Positions 11,639 through 21,570 are shown, counted from the first letter of the stretch. The stretch is DNA of 64,000 nt from Acholoe squamosa (GCA_949317995.1 OX439042.1:13991174-14055173), one strand, 5' to 3'. Numbers and translations are program-made. The notes: generated from the letters alone by a model not told the origin.

Positions 11639-11703
11639 GGGAGTAGTCATTATTTATTTATCAACAACCCCCCTGCCCCCGTTGATAAATGATGACCACA
11701 CCC
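11639..11703. mobile_element. Minimal Harbinger-like MITE, TSD TTA
   Basis: A 65-bp near-perfect hairpin (GGGAGTAGTCAT ... ATGACCACACCC, with TTATCAAC/GTTGATAA inside) flanked by TTA on both sides. It is essentially two inverted repeats with almost no interior. Confidence 0.7.
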
Positions 11704-11739
11704 TTACATAGCTGGATCCCAGGCATGAATGATCCCTAA

Positions 11740-12012
11740 AGGAGTGCTCATTTTCTAAAAAAAAAACAGCAGGGCAGTGGTGAAATTTCACAAGGGCACA
11801 GCAAAAATTTTTCTGTCTACCCCCTTGGTGGGGTCTGAAAATTTTCCGTCACCCCTTTCATTCTTCTGGCTCTAATAGCTCTCAGACTTTTTCACTCAAA
11901 AGGGGTGAGGTTTTTTCCCTTCCCCCTGAGGAAGGGTCTGAAATTTCTTTGACCCCCCCTAAACCCACCAAGCTCCACCCCCCTCCCTGCTTGTTGAAAA
12001 ATGGCCTCTCCC
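11740..12012. mobile_element. Harbinger-like MITE, TSD TAA
   Basis: Left end AGGAGTGCTCATTTTCT and right end GAAAAATGGCCTCTCCC are related to the 7,065 element's repeats and are flanked by TAA (11,737-11,739 and 12,013-12,015). The interior has the same G/C runs and AAAATTTTTCTG-like segments as the 7,065 copy. Confidence 0.65.
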
Positions 12013-12327
12013 TAACTATAAAGGTGGCCGCAGATGGGCCAGACTAACTAAGGAGTACCCTCAGGTCAGATCGGGAACAGATCCGACTCGATTGGACATA
12101 CTTGCAGACGTCCCCAATCCTCCCAGTCGATTGGGCCTGTCTGCAGTCGCCTTAAAGGGGGCCTAGCCCAGGGCCTAGCACGGACTTTTAACAACATGGG
12201 TACCTGCCACAAGATCATGCACAAATCCACAGAAACCAGCGAAATTTTGCAACGATCTGATTGGTCAGTGGGTGGTCATGTGACCTTTTAATGCGGGCGT
12301 GCATTCGCCATGCTGGCCCCCCTTTAA

Positions 12328-12543
12328 GGAAGTGGTTATAATTTATCAACAGCGGGTGGTGGGTTTTCGTGTGGACGTGCAAAAATATTTACGCCTCCCC
12401 CCTCTCGCAGTACTCCTCACACCAAAGGCACAAAGAATTTTTGCACCCCTCCCTAATCTATAGATCTAGTACCGTGCAGGTTTTTTTTAATAAAAGTAGA
12501 CCTCTCAGAACCCCCTCCCCCTCATTGATAAATAACCACTCTA
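12328..12543. mobile_element. Harbinger-like MITE, diverged
   Basis: GGAAGTGGTTATAATTTATCAAC at the left and TTGATAAATAACCACTC at the right form the same inverted ends as the elements above, flanked by TAA. The right edge is less clear because of one or two changed bases. Confidence 0.55.
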
Positions 12544-12574
12544 TAAAAACGGTGGGTGTCCAGGATTAACGGGC

Positions 12575-12980
12575 CCCGGGGGGCCACTCGATTTCATGGA
12601 TACCATTTGTGTACACCACTCTGAATTCCCTACCCTTTTAGCGGGTGAAGATTCTTGAAAACATACCCCTTTTGGCGTGGAAACCCCCCAAGATTTTGCA
12701 AAAGTAATACCCCTTTCCTGGTTTTTATAGGGACATTCTCAGGTGATAAAATATATCCCCTGAAATTCCACCAATTTTCACCCTATTTCACTGAAAGTTT
12801 GATTGATCATTTGAGTCCAAAAAGCTACCCCTTTAGGCCAAAAATGGCCTGAAAAGCACCCCTTTTAAAGGATCCGGCAGGACCCGCCCCCATGCTCAAA
12901 AAGGTACCCCTTTCCCTCTAGTTTTTGTACGCACATGGTTACTATAGATCACATAGGGAGTGCCCCCCCCCCCCCCCGGG
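12575..12980. mobile_element. hAT-like MITE, TIR CCCGGGGGGCCACTC, 8-bp TSD
   Basis: Inverted G/C-rich ends (CCCGGGGGGCCACTC left; GAGTG plus a long C run and GGG right) are flanked by a perfect 8-bp duplication TAACGGGC (12,567-12,574 and 12,981-12,988). An 8-bp TSD indicates hAT mobilisation. The body is non-coding with repeated ACCCCTTT-type blocks. The insertion lies immediately inside the splice donor of THAP exon 1. Confidence 0.8.
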
Positions 12981-12996
12981 TAACGGGCCTACGTAC

Positions 12997-13201
12997 CTGT
13001 CACGAAATGTTCAGAGCAGACAGGGGAGTGTTGTCTGGGTGTCCATGGCAGGCCATCCTTGGTGATTCTATTCACGGCCTTAATCCAGTCAGCTCGTCGT
13101 TTTAACACAGGCCTACTCCTACCGCGGGGAAAGTTAAAAAATGACAGCCCCGTCATCATACTGTGGTTGTGGCAACCTACCGCTGAGCACGACTTTGGCA
13201 T
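12997..13201 (-). CDS. THAP-domain protein, exon 1 (C2CH zinc finger)
   Basis: Start codon at 13,201 gives MPKSCSAVGC, the usual THAP beginning (C-x4-C). It is followed by FFNFPRGR, W in RRADWIKAV, W-x-P (LPWTPRQ) and the second zinc pair CSEHF. All C2CH ligands are present. An in-frame upstream ATG would add 22 residues, but THAP domains normally start at this MP, so I chose it. The exon ends GACAG before GTACGT. THAP domains bind DNA; many derive from P-element transposases, but here the coiled-coil tail and absence of an RNase H core argue for a host regulator. Confidence 0.85.
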
Positions 13202-13620
13202 TGTTCTTGATCGATAAACTCTGTAATATGTAAATATCTTCATAACAACTAGAACAACACAACTCACAAGGCAATTGTCACTTGCCTGGACGAGGAACAG
13301 CTCCGTAAATGCGCTGTTTTAGTGAGAATCCATCGTAAATTAATTGACACGAAGTTCTTAGCCTAGCGTGAAGAGCCGCTTGCAGCGGTTTGTTTTCATC
13401 GCCGATGTCGCGTTGCTAAGGAAGCGAACCGCGGCAGCCGCCACGCGGTGGGTGAAAACAGTCTGGTAGCGCCATCTATTGAGTGCGAGAGGAAGCAACT
13501 TTCAGGAAACAATTTGTTACGTTGCCTCTGTCCTGGTGACATAGGCCATGCCGGGCCGTCCAGTGCGAGTGGACGCGGTGTTTCTGTGATTTTGGCAGGG
13601 ACAAATGACAAGTTCATTTT
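13202..13620 (-). promoter_or_regulatory. Probable THAP promoter region with CTCF-like motif
   Basis: The sequence upstream of the THAP start is the most CpG-containing part of this area (for example AACCGCGGCAGCCGCCACGCGG near 13,427-13,448, read as two blocks). On the minus strand 13,481-13,465 reads CAATAGATGGCGCTACC, close to the CTCF core TAGATGGCGC. No TATA box is evident. The transcription start is not resolvable. Confidence 0.35.
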
Positions 13621-13867
13621 TTTTTAGCGGACGAGGGACATCAGACACCCCTACCCAGTATATCCGGGGTATTATTTGTTCAGATCATTATATTCAAATT
13701 TCAGTGATAAGTTGGCCTATTAAATGGAGATCTGCATGGTTTGTTGGATACCATGATGAAAGCAAACATTATTTACCTAGGGCCTACCGTTTTGCCCTAG
13801 GGGCCTGACAACATAAAACCCTTCACAATTCTTCTTTTTGTTGTTGTTTTTTTTTTTGTTTTTTTTT

Positions 13868-14116
13868 AAGCAAAGGCCATAAGAATATGTTAGTATAGGG
13901 TCCCATTTTCCTTAAACTCATAAGCAAAGCCCAAGCAAAGACAAACCTCCTTAAGTAGTTTATTTTCAGTGAAGATCTACGTTTCTCACCTTGTGGTAGA
14001 CAGCTGCAGCCTTTATCAGCTGGTGGGGCAATGTCAAGTCAATCCCAGCCAACCTTGGAAGCGATCCATCCCCGGGGATCCATCACATGTAAGGATACTT
14101 CACATTGTTGTTTTTT
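13868..14116. repeat. Tandem duplication, first (uninterrupted) copy
   Basis: The unit beginning AAGCAAAGGCCAT and ending GGATACTTCACATTG is repeated directly after itself. This copy is intact and shows the sequence before insertion; the second copy (14,117 to about 16,783) is interrupted by two mobile elements. The unit itself is unrecognised and non-coding. Confidence 0.75.
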
Positions 14117-14247
14117 TAAAGCAAAGGCCATTAGAATATGTTAGTATAGGGTCCCATTTTCCTTAAACTCATAAGCAAAGCCCAAGCAAAGACAAACCTC
14201 CTTGAGTAGTTTATTTTCAGTGAAGATCTACTTTTCTCACCTTGTGG

Positions 14248-14494
14248 GGGGTCTAGATGGGGGGTCCCCATGTCCCTTGTCGATTTTAAGAAAAGTCCAT
14301 GTCAAATGTCACTAAATTTGTATTTTCCTCTGTCCTTGTCACTAAGCTCCATGTCACATGTCGATTTTAAGAAAAGTCCATGTCCCCTGTCACTATCTTT
14401 TTTGACCCATGTCCTTGTCCCTTGAAGCTCCATGTCCTTTGTCGATTTTAAGAAAAGGTCATGTCACACTGTCGATTTTAGGGGTCTAGACCCA
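14248..14494 (+). mobile_element. MITE with TIR GGGGTCTAGA, 8-bp TSD
   Basis: Starts GGGGTCTAGATGGGGGGTCC and ends GGGGTCTAGACCCA. It is flanked by CCTTGTGG (14,240-14,247) and TCTTGTGG (14,495-14,502), an 8-bp duplication with one mismatch. The interior repeats ATGTC...GTCGATTTTAAGAAAAG several times. The same element occurs inverted at 17,475-17,711. An 8-bp TSD suggests hAT-type mobilisation. Confidence 0.75.
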
Positions 14495-14544
14495 TCTTGT
14501 GGTAGACAGCTGCAGCCTTTATCAGCTGGTGGGGCAATGTCAAG

Positions 14545-16709
14545 GCAGGATACTGATTACAGCGGTTTAACTAGTCCTCGGGGCTAGAGCGCCTGCCGCA
14601 TCCGCACTGACCTAGAATACGCGCAGGCTACACGGGGACTGCCGCGGTGAGTGGTAGGTGCGAGGGTTTGGGGCCTAGTCCTAAGGACTAAATAGTAGCC
14701 CCCAGGGCTATACCTCTAGTACCTAGCACTAAGGGTGTAGTCAGACTTGAAGGATAGTAGTCCTAGGGACTAACATGTAGTTCTCAGGACAAGACCTTAA
14801 ACCTGGGGACTACATTCATAGTCCCAACTATATTAGACATAAATGAATGAATTCATATTCCTTAGGACCAACTATTAGTCCTGAGGACTAGGCAAATACT
14901 CTATCACATTTTTAGTCCTAACGACCTAACAGGTAGCCCCCAGGACTACGGATCTATTCCTGAGGACAAGTTTCAAGTCCCTAGGACTAAAACAGAACTA
15001 GACAAGTGATCCTGTGAATGCAGGCCTGTAGTCCCCAGGGCCGCATCTCTAGCTTCAAGGACTATGTTTTAGTCCCCAGGACTAGGCGCATCTGTCCTAA
15101 CTAAGGACTGTACCTTTAGTCCTTGGGACTAAGGCACTCAGTCCCAGGAGCACCTCTTTATACTCTAGTCAACATATTTGTATCGTTTATAGCCAGTGGG
15201 TATTGCCCGGGGTGCCAGAAACACCCAGGTTTTCTTAGTCCCTGGGACTACAAACTCAGTCCTGAGGACTATATTGCAGTCCTTGGGACTGCTCAGTACA
15301 CTCCAGGACTACAGTATTACATTTTAGTCCCCAATCTGCAGAACAAGTTATGGTTTCCTCAGGACCGATCCTAGTCCTAGAGACTACCTGTTTAGTCATG
15401 AGGACTAAAAACGTACTGGCTTAGTCCTCAGGGCTTGAATTAGGCCCGAGGATTATGCCTCTAGTCCCCAGGACCAATTAAAGGTGTAGTCCATGAGACG
15501 CGGTGATAGTCCTGGGGGACTAAAATGAAGTCCTCAGGACTATATGTCTAGTCCCTAGGACTAAAGGTCAGGACTAACATCTAATCATCATGAATGTGTA
15601 GTGCACTTCCCGAGGACTAAAGTCTAGTCCTCAGGACTACATCTTTCGTCTCTAGGACTAAAGATCTAGTCCGAAGGACATAGGATTTAGACCTGAGGAC
15701 TAAAGATTTAGTCCTAAGGACTGTTTATTAATCCCCAGGACTATCATTCCAGGATGAAAAAATACACTGAAAGTCCTAGGGACTACAGATAATAGTCCTG
15801 GGACTTTACTTTAGTTCTGAGGCCTAGGTAAGTATATATTTAGTCCTCAGGACCAAACAGAGGTAGCCCTGGGACTATGAATCTATGTCTAGTCCTGGAC
15901 TGACTAGTCCTGAGGACCACTATACAGTCCTCAGGTCTAATTTTCTACCCCAGGGACTATGGAACAATGGCTGCTTTTTCGCGCCCAGGGCTATACCTAT
16001 TTGACTGTACAAACATGTTGACAGGCACCCCTGAGGCCTAGGGCATTGCTCCCAAGGACTGTGTCTCTAGTCCCAAGGACTTTGTTCTAGTCCCCAGGAC
16101 TGTATCTTTAGTCCCTGGGACTACACAGAGCAGTCCTGGGGACTTAGAAGTAGTCCTCAGGACTAAATTTGAAGTCCTGGGGACTACATCCCTAGTCACA
16201 ACTATGTTAGACATCAATCAATGAATTAGTCCTCAGAACCACATGCATTAGTCCTGAGGACTAGGCAGATGTTTTTTTAGTCCTCAGGACTAAACAAGTA
16301 GTCCCTGAGTCTACGAATTAGTCCCCAGGGCTAAAAGCTTAGTCCTGGAGACAAACAGCACAGTCTTATACAAAGTCATGCGGTCTGCAGGGTAATTCAT
16401 GGGAATGTAGAATTAGTCCCTAGGACAATATCCTCATATTTTTAGTCCTGGGGACTAGGCTTTAGTCCTTAGGACTACGCTTTTATCCCCAGGACTTGAC
16501 CGGTATAGTTTAGTTGTGGGCTAAATGATCACCTAGTCCCCAGGACTAAGGATTATTAATTAGCTATAGTCCTGAGGACTACTACTACACCCATGCACCT
16601 ATGCTCAGCGAGGGAGGCTCCGCGTACAGTCCGTGTATTTAGGTCAGCGCGGACGCGGCAGGTGCTGTAGCCCTAAGGACTAGCTAAACCGCTGTCATCG
16701 GTATCCTGC
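14545..16709. mobile_element. 2.2-kb TIR element packed with short palindromes, 9-bp TSD
   Basis: The ends are inverted repeats of about 65-70 bp beginning GCAGGATAC, then ACAGCGGTTTA and CTAGTCCT, then CCTGCCGC and CTGACCTA. Perfect 9-bp duplications AATGTCAAG lie at 14,536-14,544 and 16,710-16,718. Nearly the whole interior is several dozen imperfect palindromes of the form TAGTCC(T/C)(C/G/A)(A/G)GGACTA, spaced roughly 20-40 bases apart with unrelated sequence between. No coding capacity is apparent. A 9-bp TSD fits MULE-type transposition; the element would be non-autonomous. It is not a CRISPR: the palindromes are degenerate and spacing varies. Confidence 0.8.
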
Positions 16710-16783
16710 AATGTCAAGTCAATCCCAGCCAACCTTGGAAGCGATCCATCCCCGGGGATCCATCACATGTAAGGATACTTCAG

Positions 16784-17474
16784 TCTCTAAAACTCTACCT
16801 TAATTGTCATTATAAACTGGTGATTACGAGTTGAGAGTAAAGCAGATAGTGAAGATAAAAGATACACACCTTTAGGTGTTTGTTGGGGCATCTGTTGGAC
16901 ACCATTTCACCTTGAAAAGCTTTGAACCACAAAGCAATAGACATTGGACTTTCGCTATCATTCGCCTTGAATTATCTCATTTGGCAAAACTCGCATTTGT
17001 TACGTTTGGGCAAGATTGAAAAAAGGGATTAACTAAGAAAAAAGTTTGGAAATTCTTTTTTTTTCAGATTTTCTTGTATCGGTATGTTTCTTGAGTATTC
17101 AGAGACATTTGAAACTAAAATCCTTCATTGTTATTGTTTGTAATTATTCCTTCGTAAATGCAATACTGCATTTTTTTAGTAGCATCAAAATGGTCAATAT
17201 TTTTTTCCTCGCCAATCTGATCATTTGCAGATGAATTCCAAAGTGGATAATCGTTTGACTTATGTATGGCCTTCCAGGAACACCAGAGTTTGGTATACAT
17301 TGGCTGTCCGGGCCATCAGCGAAAAAAAAAAGAAATTAGCTTGTATTGCAGTAAACCTATCAGAAAATCCGGTTTGTGATCCCATGCAGGCTCTCACCAA
17401 AGCAAGGTTTGAACCTAACCTTGAATGTGTTCAAGGTCGAACATGCTCCAAATTGGGCAACAGTGGCACTTACA
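16784..17474. other. Non-coding stretch, no gene seen
   Basis: AT-rich with several poly-T runs. Short open frames have no recognisable content. Confidence 0.4.
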
Positions 17475-17711
17475 TGGGTCTAGACCCCTAAAATCGACAG
17501 TGTGACATGGCCTTTTCTTAAAATCGACAAAGGACATGGAGCTTCTAGGGAAAGGACATGGGACAAAAAAGATAGTGACATAGACTTTTCTTAAAATCGA
17601 CATGACATGGAGCTTAGTGACAAGGACATAGGAAAATACAAATTTAGTGAAATTTGACATGGACTTTTCTTAAAATCGACAAGGGACATGGGGACCCCCC
17701 ATCTAGACCCC
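17475..17711 (-). mobile_element. Second copy of the GGGGTCTAGA MITE, inverted
   Basis: Reverse complement of the 14,248-14,494 element, with a small internal difference, flanked by a perfect 8-bp duplication CACTTACA (17,467-17,474 and 17,712-17,719). The two copies lie head-to-head on either side of the palindrome-rich element. Confidence 0.8.
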
Positions 17712-17719
17712 CACTTACA

Positions 17720-18137
17720 AGTGCCATGCATCATCTGAACAATGCTTGAGACAAGTGTATGTTCTGCTTTGTTCAAGGGGTTAACCAAACATGGTCGCCA
17801 TGATGCACGTCTAAATAAATTTCATCTTGGTTAGTGTTCTCACAAGGGCTGCATTCACGCATCATGCCGACCCCCCAGGTTTGATACACTCCTGTAGGTT
17901 GTGTTGATACATGCATGTAGTACACTCACCTTGGCCGCTCCTCATGCTCCCTCACTGTAAGAAATAACGGTTGAATCTACAAAGGATCCTCGTGAAACTG
18001 AAAAACTAACCACCATAATGGTATAGCATTGAACCAGTGTAGAAGCCCTAGGTGGTAGTGCGGTGGTACAAGGAATCTCTGTGAAAATAACAAATGCTCT
18101 CGGGGAACTTTGGGACAAGGAGTCTGCCGTTGTTTCA

Positions 18138-18142
<5 letters not shown>
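17720..18142. other. Non-coding stretch, no gene seen
   Basis: No recognisable coding sequence, RNA gene or repeat. Confidence 0.35.

Positions 18143-18226
<84 letters not shown>
18143..18226. repeat. (TA)n microsatellite
   Basis: An uninterrupted TA dinucleotide run of about 84 bases. Apparent Ile/Tyr-repeat open frames across it are artefacts. Confidence 0.95.
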
Positions 18227-18227
<1 letters not shown>

Positions 18228-19456
18228 GTGCTTTAACTTAAGCATTCACTTATCGCAGACCGGACGACTCCTCAGACAAGACAAGAACAGGAGACTTGGT
18301 AGATATTTTATAAACTACAAATAGACTTAAGTATTTAGGTTGAGTTTGAGTGTTTATTGCCTCATAAATCACGTGGTGTCAACATGACAAGCAGAGTGGG
18401 TTTGACTATATCCTCAGGTGTTGGTACTTTGATTTATTAAAAATGATATCTCATGGAGACTAGCGATCTTAAAACATGTATCTACACAAAAATTATTAGG
18501 CTCTTTTATCGGTGTTTTGCATTGAGCACTATACTGTAATATCCATTGAACAGTTCTCCCATGTATTTTCTTCCATTGTTTTGAATGTTCCTCCTATTGA
18601 TATATTACAGTCTCAGAAATGGCAATTCAAAGAGAATCCACAACTAGGTTTGAATAATGTTGATTTACAGCTTTGTTGTCAATGTTAATTATCAAATTTA
18701 TTTCATGAAAATTCTGGACAATTCCATCACAAAGATCCATTAAAGTAGAAATTACCAAGTATTCCACACATGATGATACAAACTCCAGTTCACAAAGAAA
18801 GGAGAGGTTGAACTTTTCTTTTTTGGTAAGACAATCACTGTTATTGCAAGACTTTCTTCGAAACCAAGACTGCAAAGCATCAATTAAAAACACACTTTAT
18901 AGACAAGAGGTTGCCCTTACCCCAGGCAATGCAGTACAGAGTGTACAAAGGAAGGTAAACAGCAGAAAGTAAAGGCAACTTATCATGAACAGCCTAGATG
19001 AGATGAAAAAGTTGTTTTATACTCAAGGTCCGGATATCATAAAGGCAGAACATAGAGCACACGACCATGCATGATTATTATTGACCGCTTCTAATAGTTG
19101 TCTCATTGTTGACTGGGATAATATTATGTAGGCATAGACTTGCGTGCATTCTGATACATAGAAGAGTAAGGAGAATTCTGGAAGAGACCACAGGCTCTCC
19201 GAATAAAGAGATTGATTTATTTCAAGTGGATGAAGCTGTCTCTTTTATAAACCATAGTACATGAGACAGCCTACGGATCATGAGAGATATTGCCTAATAG
19301 CATCCCCGAGCCAATTAATGTCTCAGAGTATATATCCCCAATAACTTGATGTGCACTGCTATATATGTACGTATATATACAAATTTTACAGGTATCGGAT
19401 ATATACGGCTCACTTTAAAGATCCCCCTTTTTAATAAAGACGACTCTCTCTTTATT
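18227..19456. other. Host flank of the Polinton, no gene seen
   Basis: AT-rich sequence. A minus-strand open frame at about 18,627-18,893 resembles nothing I know and has no supporting splice or start context. The last bases before 19,457 are target-site flank. Confidence 0.35.
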
Positions 19457-19462
19457 GTCGTA

Positions 19463-19735
19463 AGTAGTATAGTGTGTATCAGAACAGGACTATAACTAAC
19501 TACAGGATATTACTCACTGGACATGCAGCCAATGAGAGGGCTCCCTTTTGGCGGAAAATTCAAATGAGGGTCACATGACCTTTACCCCCTGTGGTTTGCC
19601 GCCAAAATGGTGCCCTCTGATTGACTGGCTGTTTAGGTCACGTGACCTCTATTATGCAAATAAGGTCATGTGACCCTAATTTGAATGGACCAATCAGAGG
19701 TTAGCATTTTGGTGGGAAATTTGAAATTCGGTCAC
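19463..19735 (+). repeat. Polinton left terminal inverted repeat
   Basis: Matches the reverse complement of 39,088-39,281 over the outer ~110 bases, then again at the AAATGG(A)CCAATCAGAG and TTTTGG(T/C)GGGAAATTT blocks. The right copy lacks about 100 bases present here. This copy contains GGTCACGTGACC, an octamer ATGCAAAT-type site (near 19,655) and several inverted GGTCA(T/C)GTGACC elements. Confidence 0.85.
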
Positions 19736-19822
19736 TTGACCTTATTAGCATAAAAGGGGTGGTTTATTATGTAGATGAGAGTGTAACTTATAGTGAGATA
19801 TTTTTTTATAAATAAAAAAAAA

Positions 19823-19841
19823 GGCAAGCTGAGAGCTTGCC
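19823..19841. repeat. Hairpin GGCAAGCT-GAG-AGCTTGCC between A runs
   Basis: Perfect 8-bp stem with a 3-base loop, flanked by poly-A tracts. The same stem with GAA or AAA loops appears at 44,236-44,254 and 44,294-44,312, in the second Polinton-like end. It may act in termination or 3'-end formation of convergent viral-type genes; that is inference. Confidence 0.7.
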
Positions 19842-19927
19842 AAAAAAAAAAGGGAAATAATATTGGGGGGTAATTGGCGGGGCCCTTTGGGGTATTTTTT
19901 GGGGTTTAAAAAAAAATTTAACCAAAA

Positions 19928-19955
19928 GACCCGCCCCTTGAAACAGGGGCGGGTC
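19928..19955. repeat. Hairpin GACCCGCCCC / GGGGCGGGTC
   Basis: Perfect 10-bp GC-rich stem with an 8-base loop, in otherwise A/T-rich Polinton sequence, about 90 bases from the previous hairpin. Confidence 0.75.
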
Positions 19956-20063
19956 TATTGGGAAAAAAATTTTAAAAAAAACTTACAAAATAAGGTAAGG
20001 AATACAACAGAAACCACATTTTCACTTTTTTTATTTCTTATAAATGTCATATTCTTATGTACA

Positions 20064-20480
20064 TGTAATGGTTCGTCTCGTTAAGTTAGATTAAATCATA
20101 ACGAAAAGAGAGAAAAGTTTCCGGGTAGGCAACCGAGCTTTTATTTCATAGCTTGCGTTACATACGATCACAGCCTCAGAGGACTACATGCTACTAGGGC
20201 ATTCGGTTACCCTTTCGGGTAACAACCTGGTTGAGCAGTGGGTAAACCACTACTGAGGAACCTGGGCTAGGACCAGCCTTATATAGGGGAAAAGCCCGCG
20301 AAACTCAGACCGGCCACGTGACGTGTGGCGGACGAGTGGTAGGCCCCCTGGTGTAATGGATATGAACCCAGAGGCAGGTGCTGCCACCTGCCATCCGGAT
20401 TCCCCCACCACACCCGAAGGACCTAGGTCTGAGTCTCACGGGTACATGAACGTTAAAGTGTAAAATACCATACCCCTACA
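20064..20480 (-). repeat. 3' LTR, copy 1
   Basis: 417 bp bounded by TG...CA. On the minus strand it has a TATA box CTATATAAGG (20,286-20,277) and, downstream of it, AATAAA (20,145-20,140), giving a normal U3-R-U5 order with promoter and poly(A) signal. CACGTGACGTG lies upstream of the TATA box. Confidence 0.92.
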
Positions 20481-20492
20481 CTGCCCCCCTTA
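20481..20492 (-). other. Polypurine tract, copy 1
   Basis: On the minus strand TAAGGGGGGCAG abuts the 3' LTR, the expected plus-strand primer. Identical at 45,294-45,305 in copy 2. Confidence 0.75.
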
Positions 20493-21280
20493 GACAATAA
20501 CTTGGGGGTAATTAAACCGCAGTGTATTAATAACCTAGTAAGTGATTGTTTACAATACTAAAAAGGGGTATTAATTACACTTGCTCGATGTGAAATAGGC
20601 TATAGTATAAGACTATCCTATTTCCGAAAAATTATACAATAATAGCATCGAGTGTCGTTCATGTCATTTCCACTAGTAGCTTATAACAACCACAAATGAT
20701 AAATATACAACTATCACAGATTTATAGTAACGTTTTGACAACAGTAGGGTCCTGAAAAGGACCGGTGGTTGTAAATAATGATCGTATTACAGTTATTGAA
20801 CCCGGAAAAAAATTTTTTTGACTTTTTAAATTAACAACTCTGTCCACTTTACAAAGTGAATTGAATATTAATGATCAGATATGAACAATTAATCTGATAC
20901 TATATGAACACAATTAGGTATTAACCTGAGTAATACAATACTAAGTTTAGAGAAATCCGTTGGACCGTCTCTTATTTTATGGAAAAATATTTATACTTTT
21001 TGAGACGCAGCTCAGTTTATACCTTAGTATTTTATATTTACAAGTTACAGAAGAAATATAGTCTCTTAATATATTGGGACCAAGAATGACCTATCTAGAC
21101 AGTTATAGGTCTAAGATTACCTTAAACAACTTTTAGGATTCGCAGATCCAGTATATTTATAGGTACCCTTATATAATAATATATCTTTATAAATGATATT
21201 ATATAGTTATAAATACAATTTTACACACATTATAATATTATCAACGAAGTTACTTGTTTTCATGATTGGAGGATGTAACA
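20493..21280 (-). other. Retrotransposon 3' untranslated region
   Basis: AT-rich, no reading frame, almost identical in both copies (45,306-46,100), which shows that it is a regular part of the element. Confidence 0.6.
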
Positions 21281-21570
21281 GGAGTCGGATGCTGCTGATG
21301 TCTTGGTATGGGCGAGCTGAACCCTGATGCCTGAAGTGCTATAGTAAAACTTGTTGGTGGGTGTAGCTAAACCCTGATGCCTGTAGTGCTAGCTAACTGG
21401 AGGTAATAGTAGATCCAGTTGTAGACTGTTGATGGACTTTTATGGGCGTAGCTAAACCCTGATGCCTGTAGTGCTAGCTAACTGGAGGTAATAGTAGATC
21501 CAGTTGTAGACTGTTGATGGACTTTATGGGCGTAGCTAAACCCTGATGCCTGTAGTGCTAGCTCACAAAT
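21281..21570 (-). repeat. ~84-bp tandem repeats in the retrotransposon 3' UTR
   Basis: The core CTAAACCCTGATGCCTGTAG recurs four times. Two full units include GTGCTAGCTAACTGGAGG and TGTAGACTGTTGATGGAC. The same array is found at 46,103-46,375 in copy 2. A role in packaging, RNA stability or as a promoter for the third ORF is possible but not shown. Confidence 0.8.

Larger units (their letters stand above)
14117..16783. repeat. Tandem duplication, second copy, split by two insertions
   Basis: Matches 13,868-14,116 in three blocks (14,117-14,247, 14,495-14,544 and 16,710-16,783). The blocks are separated by a 247-bp MITE and a 2,165-bp palindrome-rich element. The first copy serves as a built-in empty-site control that confirms both insertions and their target duplications. 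Confidence 0.8.

Noticed and set aside
15123..15374. Open frame of 83 codons in the palindrome element
   Set aside because: No domain and no codon pattern; the palindromes alone explain the lack of stops.
14545..16709. Repeat-spacer array suggestive of CRISPR
   Set aside because: Repeats are short, degenerate palindromes with variable spacing, inside a TIR element in an animal genome, with no cas genes.
17395..17415. GGTTCAAACC-like B box on the minus strand
   Set aside because: No tRNA cloverleaf, no matching A box at the right distance, and one mismatch in the B box.
18094..18324. Open frame with a long Ile-Tyr repeat
   Set aside because: It is the translation of a TA microsatellite.
18627..18893. 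Minus-strand frame of 88 codons
   Set aside because: No recognisable domain, no start or splice support, and AT-rich composition; probably chance.
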